A stretch of DNA of 29,361 nucleotides from a virus. The position numbers and the translations under genes were made by a program. The notes under the pieces were generated by a model, which saw nothing but the letters and a program-made list of their open reading frames with translations, was not told the origin of the DNA and did not search any database. Below are positions 14,348 to 21,517 of this stretch, one piece after another. The stretch is from the IMG/VR virus record IMGVR_UViG_3300042485_000982, positions 1 to 29,361 of that record. One strand, 5' to 3'. How positions within the stretch are numbered: the first letter of the stretch is position 1; each line of letters opens with the position of its first letter.

Positions 14348-14658
14348 TGCTAATGCAAGAAACATTATTATTCTTATTACTCAATTCACTTTATATAAAT
14401 GGATTGAGATTAGCCTTTGAAGAAGGAATGATCTTCGAGAAGTTGAATGATTTAGGCGAGGAATATATGGGCAAGATGTGGATGCCTATTGCAGGTTGTG
14501 TAACTTGCATGGCTTCTGTGCATTCATGGCCATACCTGGTTAGTGTTATTGATTGGACTGATTTGAAGTCAGCTATATTGGAAGCAGTTCTTTATATTTG
14601 TGCATTGGCAGCAGTGAACACAATCATATATAAGAAGCTAATCGATGACGGATATTAA
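14347..14658 (+). CDS. Membrane protein with 'GCVTCMAS' motif
   Basis: 103 residues with a hydrophobic N-terminus (about 3-20: MQETLLFLLLNSLYINGLRL), a segment 'MPIAGCVTCMASVHSWPYL' (about 46-64) and a hydrophobic C-terminal helix (about 72-92). I recall a family with a similar 'GC.tCMAS.wg' block in the structural modules of Bacteroidota phages, function unknown. It overlaps the previous stop (TAATG) and the next gene's start. It could be a holin-like or assembly-site membrane protein. Confidence 0.55.
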   Translation: MLMQETLLFLLLNSLYINGLRLAFEEGMIFEKLNDLGEEYMGKMWMPIAGCVTCMASVHSWPYLVSVIDWTDLKSAILEAVLYICALAAVNTIIYKKLIDDGY

Positions 14659-14866
14659 TGATTACCTATTAAGCATAGGTTACAAAGCACGAGGCAGATG
14701 TGCTTGTATGAGCAGAGCCTACAGATGGAAGCATCCTGATGGGCATGAGTTCAAGCTTGACAAGTGGAATAGATGGGAATTGATTTACAATGGAATAAAA
14801 AGATATGGAAAGATTGAAACAGCGATTCAAGAAGTTAAAGATTACTACGAAAAACGCATGGCTTAA
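14645..14866 (+). CDS. Small hypothetical protein, 73 residues
   Basis: A small basic protein with strand-like 'RAYRWKHPDGHEFKLDKWNRWELIYNGIKRYGK' followed by a helix. Starts with a 14-base overlap with the membrane-protein gene and overlaps the next gene by 62 bases. The family is not recognised; the layout (two CxC-like Cys near residue 20, then WxxxxPDGHEF) resembles small phage proteins of unknown role. Confidence 0.5.
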   Translation: MTDINDYLLSIGYKARGRCACMSRAYRWKHPDGHEFKLDKWNRWELIYNGIKRYGKIETAIQEVKDYYEKRMA

Positions 14867-15428
14867 GTTATCTACGAAGGTAACAGGCAAAACAGTATGG
14901 CAGTTAGAAGAAGGACATGTGATTGAGCCTGCCTTTATTAGTAACGGAGTACAGTACTATCGATTGAAGGATTACTTTAATACCTTCTCAAGTCGAGGAC
15001 TGACAGCACTCCAGGTGTACGAAGAGTGGAACATGAGGCTTCAGAAGGAACACTTACAAACATTCATTGAGCGATTCGATGAGATTGTGAATGATCCGAA
15101 GCAGATTAAGGTTAGTGAGTTGTGGAAGATAGTGTCGATGCTTAAGGAGAGATTGGATTTCGTAGTACCTACTACGGACCTAATCTATAAGTTTGCATCG
15201 GTTGCATTCTTCGATAAGAATGAGAGTCCATACAGTTATGATCCTGAGTATGCGAAAGAGAAAATCAAACGCTGGAAGGAGGCAGGAGATGTCAATGATT
15301 TTTTTATCGTGATGCAGCTAAAGGATATAGTGCCGTTGCCAACGCTATCAGAGCAAGATTTAGCGATATGTTTGTCAGTGATAGACAAGGTGGCGGGGCA
15401 TCAATTGATGAAGCTGCAGGATATGTAA
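14805..15428 (+). CDS. Tail assembly chaperone candidate, zero-frame product
   Basis: 207 residues. Body: 'VQYYRLKDYFNTFSSRGLTALQVYEEWNMRLQKEHLQTFIERFDEIVNDPKQIKVSELWKIVSMLKERLDFVVPTTDLIYKFASVAFFDKNESPYSYD' is an all-helical unit with the pattern (R..tAl.vyeE.nMr...e.L, then ..LK.R..f...td.iy..aSv.fFd) that I associate with a conserved Bacteroidota-phage protein. The frame continues past a T TTT TTT heptamer at 15299-15305 to a stop at 15428, while a second open frame starts at that heptamer (see the next entries). This is the G/GT design of tail assembly chaperones, which bind the tape measure (19031) during tail assembly. The first 30 residues overlap the previous gene and the true start may be later. 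Confidence 0.5.
   Translation: MERLKQRFKKLKITTKNAWLKLSTKVTGKTVWQLEEGHVIEPAFISNGVQYYRLKDYFNTFSSRGLTALQVYEEWNMRLQKEHLQTFIERFDEIVNDPKQIKVSELWKIVSMLKERLDFVVPTTDLIYKFASVAFFDKNESPYSYDPEYAKEKIKRWKEAGDVNDFFIVMQLKDIVPLPTLSEQDLAICLSVIDKVAGHQLMKLQDM
15276..15305 (+). promoter_or_regulatory. Programmed -1 ribosomal frameshift site (T TTT TTT) with upstream SD-like elements
   Basis: Seven T residues at 15299-15305 lie in zero-frame phase as T TTT TTT (Phe166-Phe167), the classical X XXY YYZ form. The -1 frame has a TGA at 15296-15298, immediately before the heptamer, and is open from there to 15559. Two SD-like elements lie upstream, AAGGAGG at 15276-15282 and AGGAG at 15284-15288; the second leaves 10 bases to the heptamer, the spacing used in dnaX. 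No strong downstream stem was found by eye. A homopolymer sequencing error is the alternative. Confidence 0.6.
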
Positions 15429-15559
15429 TGGCTAAGAATGCGGAGAATGGATTCATTCAAAGGACCATACTGAATCAGAGGTATGGAGTAAATTGTAACA
15501 AATTAACGCTGTGGGAGTACATGCTCCTATTAGAACACACATATAAACAAGACAAATAA
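15305..15559 (+). CDS. C-terminal -1 frame extension of the tail assembly chaperone (GT-like)
   Basis: This frame is one base back from the 14805 gene. If ribosomes slip at 15299-15305 it adds 84 residues (YRDAAKGYSAVANAIRARF...) to residue 167, giving a 251-residue product; an in-frame ATG at 15368 would give only 63 residues. Codons from 15305 to 15428 are of the type preferred elsewhere in the phage (GAT, GCA, GCT, GGA, AGA), while the zero frame there uses more rare-looking CTG, TTG, GCG and GTG, so both frames may be coding but this one more clearly so. The end 'LNQRYGVNCNKLTLWEYMLLLEHTYKQ' looks like the tape-measure-binding T parts of other phages, which is judged by layout only. Confidence 0.5.
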   Translation, partial: YRDAAKGYSAVANAIRARFSDMFVSDRQGGGASIDEAAGYVMAKNAENGFIQRTILNQRYGVNCNKLTLWEYMLLLEHTYKQDK

Positions 15560-15574
15560 ATTAAAAACAACACA

Positions 15575-15910
15575 ATGCCAGCATCAATAACATACGCAAA
15601 AGGAGCTCAAAACTTTACAGCAACAGTAGTAAACGGATTTTTAAATTTTAGTTATGAAGTAGTAGATAATTATAACACTGATACATCAACAGGAGATAGT
15701 ACTACTGCATATAGTTATTACCTTCCAGCAGATGCAGTTAGCTTAACTTTAATCAATAATCAAGATTCAGGCTCTGCAGAATTATTTGAATTATCATATC
15801 AGAATGTACAGATATCATTTTCAGCAGGAGAATATTTTGATATCATTAATGGAACTCTATTAGATGTAGGAGCAGTTTATTCATTAGTTTCTGGAGCTTT
15901 AGCAATATAA
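15575..15910 (+). CDS. Hypothetical structural protein, 111 residues
   Basis: A small beta-rich protein (MPASITYAKGAQNFTATVVNG, then LPADAVSLTLINNQDSGSAELFELSYQNVQISFSAGEYFDI) rich in Ser/Thr/Tyr, without signal peptide. It looks like a virion component or a fibre attachment domain. A 15-base gap separates it from the chaperone pair, and it is followed immediately by the fibre-like gene. The family is not recognised. Confidence 0.5.
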   Translation: MPASITYAKGAQNFTATVVNGFLNFSYEVVDNYNTDTSTGDSTTAYSYYLPADAVSLTLINNQDSGSAELFELSYQNVQISFSAGEYFDIINGTLLDVGAVYSLVSGALAI

Positions 15911-15911
15911 T

Positions 15912-17417
15912 ATGAGCTACTCACTAACTGACTATAGTGCTACGGAAGTAGAATTGAATGATGGCTTGCGTAGTTATTATTACAAGAAATGCTATTGCTC
16001 AGTAGAGTTGCAAGGTGAGTACATTGTATTTACATCTCACAAGGTTGAGAACAATGCTTACCGCCAATCATGGACCATTGCATATACTGACTTCACTACT
16101 CCAACAGGATCAGCGGCCACAGTACTTGCAGCCATTAAGACTATCATCGAGAACTATGCAGGAGGAGGTACTCCAACTCCAACAGGTTACTATGGAATGT
16201 GGCAAGACAATGTTACGCAAACAGCTCCTTCAAGTAATGTAGGATTAGCAATGATTTTTAGAGAAACTGACTTATCTAATGGAGTTTCAGTTGTTACTAA
16301 TGGCACTAACCTTACTCGAATAACCTTTGCTAACACTGGTATCTATAATCTTCAGTTTAGTTCGCAGTTTCAGAATACAGACAATGCGTTACACGATGTA
16401 ACTATTTGGTTGAGATTGAATGGAAGTGATGTAGCAGGCTCTTCAGGATTTGTATCTGTACCACAGAGAAAGAATCCATCTGAGCCTGGTCATATAATTA
16501 CAAGTTGGAACTATCTTCTTGATGTAGTTGCAGGTCAGTATTATGAGTTATACTGGAGTACTACTAATCATACATTCGTATCAATGGAGTATTATCCTGC
16601 AGGCAGTCCTCCTCCATCAACAGCATCAGTAATCTTAACTGTTACTCAGCAAAGTGGAATCATGGCAGGCACAGGTATCACTGCTATAAATTCATTAACA
16701 GGCTCTGCTCAGACATTAGGAGTAGGTACAAGTGGAACTGACTTTGCAGTTAGTTCTTCAGGCACAGCTCATACACTAAATCTTCCAACAGCATCAGCAA
16801 CTAATAGAGGAGCTTTATCATCATCTGATTACACTACATTCAATAATGCTACAATTGATAGAAGAAGCGGTAACTATTATCGCAAGAGTCAGCGTTGGTA
16901 TGTGCCAAGTGATAACACAAACACTCTAACAGCTACCAATCACTCGACTCCTTCAGTATTCTTAGTGCCATTACCTATTCACAAGACTATTGTTATTGAT
17001 CAGATAGCAGTGGAGGTTACATCAGCAGGAGCGGTAGGTAGTACATTAAGGTTTGGAATTTACAATGGAGATGCTACTACGGTAGTGCCTACTACTTTAG
17101 TTGTGGATAGCGGAGATATATCTGCTGCTACGATTGGAGTAAAGACATTCACTCCAGGTACTGCAATCACATTAACTCCTGGCTTATACTTCACAGCGTT
17201 TACTACATCAAGTGCATCGGCTCATGGTATTAGAAGTTTGACTACTACTAACTTTGCTCAAGTGATTGGATTGACTGCTGCAGGAGGTACATCTTTGGGA
17301 ACTTATATTAATGGAACAAGAGCAGCTTATGGAGCATTACCTGCTAATGCATCTTCACTAACTGCATTGAATCCAACAATCGGAAACATTTACGCATTAT
17401 TTCATAGGATACAATGA
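15912..17417 (+). CDS. Tail fibre-like protein
   Basis: 501 residues in three parts. About 1-90 is a small N-terminal unit ending 'GSAATVLAAIKTIIENYAGGG', which looks like an attachment domain followed by a Gly linker. About 100-240 reads as a C1q/TNF-like jelly roll ('ITFANTGIYNLQFSSQFQNTDN', 'DVTIWLRLNGSDVAGSSGFV', 'YYELYWSTTNHTFVSMEYY'). About 255-310 has fibre-shaft phrases ('GTGITAINSLTGSAQTLGVGTSGTDF', 'TNRGALSSSDYTTFNNA'). The last 190 residues are a beta-rich head (SVFLVPLPIHKTIVIDQIAVEV...) that likely binds a surface sugar or protein. It is probably the receptor-binding fibre or part of it. ATGA coupling to the next gene. Confidence 0.65.
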   Translation: MSYSLTDYSATEVELNDGLRSYYYKKCYCSVELQGEYIVFTSHKVENNAYRQSWTIAYTDFTTPTGSAATVLAAIKTIIENYAGGGTPTPTGYYGMWQDNVTQTAPSSNVGLAMIFRETDLSNGVSVVTNGTNLTRITFANTGIYNLQFSSQFQNTDNALHDVTIWLRLNGSDVAGSSGFVSVPQRKNPSEPGHIITSWNYLLDVVAGQYYELYWSTTNHTFVSMEYYPAGSPPPSTASVILTVTQQSGIMAGTGITAINSLTGSAQTLGVGTSGTDFAVSSSGTAHTLNLPTASATNRGALSSSDYTTFNNATIDRRSGNYYRKSQRWYVPSDNTNTLTATNHSTPSVFLVPLPIHKTIVIDQIAVEVTSAGAVGSTLRFGIYNGDATTVVPTTLVVDSGDISAATIGVKTFTPGTAITLTPGLYFTAFTTSSASAHGIRSLTTTNFAQVIGLTAAGGTSLGTYINGTRAAYGALPANASSLTALNPTIGNIYALFHRIQ

Positions 17418-17710
17418 GAACTGAAAACTACGGCCTTGATGCTGATGGAAACACTGTCCTTCTTTCTGTGGAGGATGATGGCCTATTACCTGAGGCTAAT
17501 TCAGGTTATGCTGATTTATCTTTAGGCAGAGTAACCGTTACTACTCCTTATGCTGGTAAGTCAGTAATATTAACGAGGAATCAAGATAACACTACTGCTA
17601 TCGGCAATGTGTATATCTATGCTCCTAACACAATAGAAGGAGTTAGTTTTGAAATCAGAAGTACAAATGCTAACGATAATGGAACGGTCTTCTGGCAAAT
17701 TGTAGAATAA
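17414..17710 (+). CDS. Small beta-rich virion-associated protein
   Basis: 98 residues with strands 'GYADLSLGRVTVTTPYAGKSVILTRNQDNTTAIGNVYIYAP' and a C-terminal 'NGTVFWQIVE'. The layout of a compact single beta domain, joined to the fibre-like gene by ATGA and to the secreted protein by TAATG, suggests a fibre accessory or cap. The family is not recognised. Confidence 0.5.
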   Translation: MRTENYGLDADGNTVLLSVEDDGLLPEANSGYADLSLGRVTVTTPYAGKSVILTRNQDNTTAIGNVYIYAPNTIEGVSFEIRSTNANDNGTVFWQIVE

Positions 17711-18894
17711 TGAAAAACACACTTACATTTATTGCAATCATCCTATTCACTTTAGGATTAACTCACAGCGTTATTAGTTATCCAGAAGGTGCTCCTTCAG
17801 GCTATGCTTATGATAAGGCATCTAACTATCGCTCATGTGCTTATTCAGGATGTCATTCAGGAACAGCAGTCTTTGCAGATACAACTATTGCGAAGATCAC
17901 GAGTAACATTCCAAGCACTGGCTATATTCCTGGACAGACTTACACATTCACTGCAACGGTAACTAAACCTGGATATTCACGCTTTGGATTCCAAGCTTCT
18001 CCACAGGATAGCTTAGGTAACTACAAAGGAACAATGATAGTTACTAACACAACTAAGACTAAGATAACAGGCACGAAATACATCACTCATACGCAGAGTG
18101 GGAATACTCAATCATCATGGTCATGGAATTGGGTAGCTCCTGCGTTTGGATCAGGACAAGTCAAGATGAGCGGTGCTCTGATGGCTGCTAATAATAACGG
18201 AGGTACATCAGGAGATAGCACTTATAAGGTTTCAGTATTGATCAATGAGTGCTTCAAAGCTCCATCTAATATAGTGGCAACTCCTAAAGGTACATCAGTA
18301 ACTATTACATGGAGTAAGAATAATTGTGCTAATGGTTACAAGATTATGTATCGTGCAGTGGGTGCATCGACTTGGAAGTATATCACTCTGCCTGATACGG
18401 CAAGCAAGATAATCTATGCATTGACTCCTTTCACTAATTACGAGTATGCAATAGCATCCATTTCAAATACTACGCTTTCTACATATACTACAACGAAATA
18501 CTTCACAACTTTATGTCAGTGTGATCTTCCTATTATGGTAGTGGATAGCATTGGAAGCACAGCACTTAAGTTCTTGTGGGTAGATGATAACTGCGGACTA
18601 AGATATAAGATTCAATATCGTAAGTCAGGAGTAACTTTTTGGACTAATAAAATAGTAGGAGATACAACTGATAATTGGATTGCTACCAATTTAAAGGCGA
18701 ACACTAACTATGAATGGAGATACAGAAGAGAATGCAACGCTACAGGCACTTATGGAAGTGTTTACAGCACTATCTACTCAACAACTACTGCTCCATCCAT
18801 TCAAGTACCTGACTTAATTAAAATCACTGTAATAGGAGATATGAAGATATTCCAATACTCCGATGGATCAGTTAAAAAAGTGATTGAGAGATAA
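17710..18894 (+). CDS. Secreted Reeler/choice-of-anchor V-like protein with FN3 repeats
   Basis: 394 residues. A signal peptide (MKNTLTFIAIILFTLGLTHS) is followed by 'GYAYDKASNYRSCAYSGCHSG' with C43-x4-C48-H49, then 'YIPGQTYTFTATVTKPGYSRFGFQA', 'YITHTQSG', 'WSWNWVAPAFGSGQVKMSGALMAANNNGGTSGDSTY' to about 175. This is the order of the Reeler-like/choice-of-anchor V domain of Bacteroidota exported proteins. Two FN3-like domains follow (about 183-270 and 271-362), each with strand patterns such as 'SVTITWSKNNCANGYKIMYRA'. A short C-terminal tail (LIKITVIGDMKIFQYSDG) looks like the remnant of a sorting domain. Phage tail proteins do not normally carry a signal peptide, so this looks acquired from a host. 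It may be displayed on the host or become part of the virion; neither is shown. Confidence 0.65.
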   Translation: MKNTLTFIAIILFTLGLTHSVISYPEGAPSGYAYDKASNYRSCAYSGCHSGTAVFADTTIAKITSNIPSTGYIPGQTYTFTATVTKPGYSRFGFQASPQDSLGNYKGTMIVTNTTKTKITGTKYITHTQSGNTQSSWSWNWVAPAFGSGQVKMSGALMAANNNGGTSGDSTYKVSVLINECFKAPSNIVATPKGTSVTITWSKNNCANGYKIMYRAVGASTWKYITLPDTASKIIYALTPFTNYEYAIASISNTTLSTYTTTKYFTTLCQCDLPIMVVDSIGSTALKFLWVDDNCGLRYKIQYRKSGVTFWTNKIVGDTTDNWIATNLKANTNYEWRYRRECNATGTYGSVYSTIYSTTTAPSIQVPDLIKITVIGDMKIFQYSDGSVKKVIER

Positions 18895-19031
18895 TGGCAA
18901 AGGCGATTAAGGTTGTATCTTTATACAGGAAGAAAGGCAAGGTCAGCAGACCAGGAAAGCATTCCAAAAAAAGGAGCAGTAAGCTCAAAACAAGTAAGCA
19001 TTATGTGAAACTCTCAAGAGGTCAAGGTTAA
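18894..19031 (+). CDS. Very basic 45-residue peptide upstream of the tape measure
   Basis: The frame starts with ATG at 18894, overlapping the previous stop, and ends with TAA at 19029-19031, overlapping the tape-measure ATG (TAATG). It encodes 12 Lys and 4 Arg in 45 residues, no Asp or Glu, and ends 'KHYVKLSRGQG'. I recall similar short Lys/Arg-rich proteins ending 'K.y.k..RGQG' in Bacteroidota phages. Perfect fit on both sides supports translation. A role in DNA or RNA contact, or as a tail component, cannot be distinguished. Confidence 0.6.
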   Translation: MAKAIKVVSLYRKKGKVSRPGKHSKKRSSKLKTSKHYVKLSRGQG

Positions 19032-21517
19032 TGGAAACAGTTAAGATAGTATTCGACATTGATAGTAAGGATGTCAAGACTACAACCGAAGAGTTAAAAG
19101 CTCTCAATAAAGTTACTAATGATGAAGTAAAAGCACTCGATAATCTATCCACTGCAGCAGAAGATGCTGGAGATGGCTTTGTTAGTTTGCGTAGTCAAGT
19201 AAGACAAGCAAAAGAAGAGGCTCAGAAGGCAGCAGAGAAGTACGGAGAATTCAGTAAGGAAGCCAATGCAGCGAGAGTTAAAGCTGGAGCACTTGCTGAT
19301 CAGATGGGCGATTTGAATCGCCAAGTTGGTTTATTGAATCCTGAGGCAAAAGCTAAAGCATTTAGCAACCTTGCACAAGGAGTAGTAGGTGCGTTTAGTA
19401 TTGCAACTGGAGCAGTTCAAGCTTTTGGAATTAAGAATAAAGAAGTAGAACAAGCCGCTCAAAAGTTACAAGCAGCCTTGAATATTACTCAAGGTATAGC
19501 TTCATTAGGTCAGTTAAAAGAGGCTTATCAGGATGTAAAAGTAGTACTTGGATTTACAACTGTAGCACAGGAAGCAATGACTGTAGCAACAGAAGCTGAA
19601 GCAGTAGCATCAACTCAAGCAGCAGTAGCAACGAAAGGATTTACAGCGGCTTTATTAACTAATCCTATCTTCTTAGCAGTTGCAGCCATTGCAGCATTGG
19701 CAGGTGCGATGATAGCAATGAGCGATGATACGGAAGAAGCTGAATCTAAGATTAAGTTAATGACTGAATCGCAAAAGGCATTAAGACAAGCAACAAATGA
19801 TGCAGCAGATGCAGCTGATAGATTAGCCTTAGCACAAGGAAAGTTAAGTAGTTTACAAGCTCAAATAAATAAAACTTATCGAGATAATGCAGCGGATGTT
19901 CAAGATGTAAATGAAAAGTTAAAAGAAAATAATCTTGCCATTGAAAAAAATAATAAAGTTATTCGTGAAGTAAATAAAGCTTATGCTGAAGCACAAGATA
20001 GAAATGCAAGAAGAAGAGCTGATTTAAGAGAGGAGGTTGTATTTCAAAATTATGTTAATGATGAATATGTAGAAGCTGTTAAAAAGAATAAGGAACTTGA
20101 TCAGGCAAATAAAGATTTAACTAAATCAATAAAAATAAAAAATGAAGCTGTTAAAACTACTGTCGATGCATTAAAAGCAGAAGATGCAGCACAACAAGCT
20201 GAAAAGAAAAAACAAGATGCTAAAGAAGCTGCTTCTCAAGCAAAACAAAATGCAAAAGAAAGAGAGGCACAAGCAAAAGAAGAATTAAGATTAGCAGATG
20301 CATTAAGAAAAAAATTACAAGAAAATGCATTGGCTGAAATATCTGATCCTAATGAAAGGATTAAAATGGCAAGAAAGTTTGCCGATGAAAATTACGCAAT
20401 TGAATTAGAGCGATTACAAAATGCTAAAGCATCACAAGATGAAATTGATTTATTAGCTGCTGGTCATACCGATTTAATTAATAAATTAAATACTGAAGAA
20501 GTTAATTCAAATAAAAGTAAAAATGATAAATTACTTGCAGCAGAAAAGAAATATCAGGATGCACTTTTAGCATTAGCATTAGCTGAAGAAACTGATCCAA
20601 TAAAGCGTGCTCAAATTATAAATGATGCAAAGGAAAAAGAAATAGATAATCAAATAGCATTAGCTGAAAAAGGAAGTAAAGAAGAAGCAGCATTATTAGC
20701 AGATAAGCAAAGACTTGAAATTGAAGCACAAAAAAGAATAGAAGGTGCTCAAAAGGAAGTAAAAGCTCAAGATGATAAGAATAAGCAAGAGCAAAAGAAA
20801 TCTGATGAGCAAGCTGCTCAAGATAAAATAGCTACTGCTCAATTTGCATTCAATGCAATATCTGAATTAAGTAATTCATTAGCTGCATTACAAAAGGCTC
20901 AGACTGATCAGGAGATTGCTAACTTACAAGCACAGTATGATAAGAAATTAATTACTGAGAAGCAATATAATCTCAAGCTTAAAGAACTAAAGCGTAAGCA
21001 ATGGGAAGCAGATAAGCGTGCTCGTATTATTGAGGCAACGATGGGAATTGCTAATGGTATCATCAATGCGTTATCAATTAGACCAACTGAATTAGTACCT
21101 TATGCAATTGGATTAGCAGGTACGGTAGGAGCATTAAACTTAGCTACTATCATTGCACAGAAACCTCCACAATTCGCTAAAGGAACTCTATCAGTACCTG
21201 GTATTGACATGGGCCGAGATAGTGTTCATGCAATCCTTCAGCCAGGAGAGGCAGTGATTCCGACTAAGACCAACAAAGCATATCATCCAACTATCAAAGC
21301 CATCTATGAGAAGAAGATTAGTCCATCAGAAATCAATAACTTTGTGATGAGCAGAACTTCATCAGGTGGATCATCAAGCATTAAAGCTTCCGTTGATACC
21401 TATGCATTAACAAGAGCATTAAGCAAGAATAAGACAGTTGAGGTAGGTAATGCTAACATAATTGGTAGAGCGATGGCTAAAGAATTATTAAGAGGTCAAA
21501 ACCTTAGAAGATCATGA
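19031..21517 (+). CDS. Tail tape measure protein
   Basis: 828 residues. Layout: an N-terminal unit with coiled coils (about 50-110), two hydrophobic segments (about 113-140, FSNLAQGVVGAFSIATGAVQA; about 205-230, LTNPIFLAVAAIAALAGAMIAM), a long Lys/Glu/Ala coiled-coil rod (about 235-640), a hydrophobic helical segment near 670-715, and a C-terminal 'QFAKGTLSVPGIDMGRDSVHAILQPGEAVIPT' block that is typical of tape measures in this phage group. At about 0.15 nm per residue the tail would be near 125 nm, in the siphovirus range. The middle stretch (about 19870-20870) uses more A/T-ending codons than the ends. The protein sets tail length and is ejected through the envelope with DNA. Confidence 0.85.
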   Translation: METVKIVFDIDSKDVKTTTEELKALNKVTNDEVKALDNLSTAAEDAGDGFVSLRSQVRQAKEEAQKAAEKYGEFSKEANAARVKAGALADQMGDLNRQVGLLNPEAKAKAFSNLAQGVVGAFSIATGAVQAFGIKNKEVEQAAQKLQAALNITQGIASLGQLKEAYQDVKVVLGFTTVAQEAMTVATEAEAVASTQAAVATKGFTAALLTNPIFLAVAAIAALAGAMIAMSDDTEEAESKIKLMTESQKALRQATNDAADAADRLALAQGKLSSLQAQINKTYRDNAADVQDVNEKLKENNLAIEKNNKVIREVNKAYAEAQDRNARRRADLREEVVFQNYVNDEYVEAVKKNKELDQANKDLTKSIKIKNEAVKTTVDALKAEDAAQQAEKKKQDAKEAASQAKQNAKEREAQAKEELRLADALRKKLQENALAEISDPNERIKMARKFADENYAIELERLQNAKASQDEIDLLAAGHTDLINKLNTEEVNSNKSKNDKLLAAEKKYQDALLALALAEETDPIKRAQIINDAKEKEIDNQIALAEKGSKEEAALLADKQRLEIEAQKRIEGAQKEVKAQDDKNKQEQKKSDEQAAQDKIATAQFAFNAISELSNSLAALQKAQTDQEIANLQAQYDKKLITEKQYNLKLKELKRKQWEADKRARIIEATMGIANGIINALSIRPTELVPYAIGLAGTVGALNLATIIAQKPPQFAKGTLSVPGIDMGRDSVHAILQPGEAVIPTKTNKAYHPTIKAIYEKKISPSEINNFVMSRTSSGGSSSIKASVDTYALTRALSKNKTVEVGNANIIGRAMAKELLRGQNLRRS

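Noticed and set aside
15306-15345. Downstream stem-loop (CGTT/AACG) as a frameshift stimulator
   Set aside because: Four pairs only; it would not stall a ribosome. The upstream SD-like elements are the better candidates.
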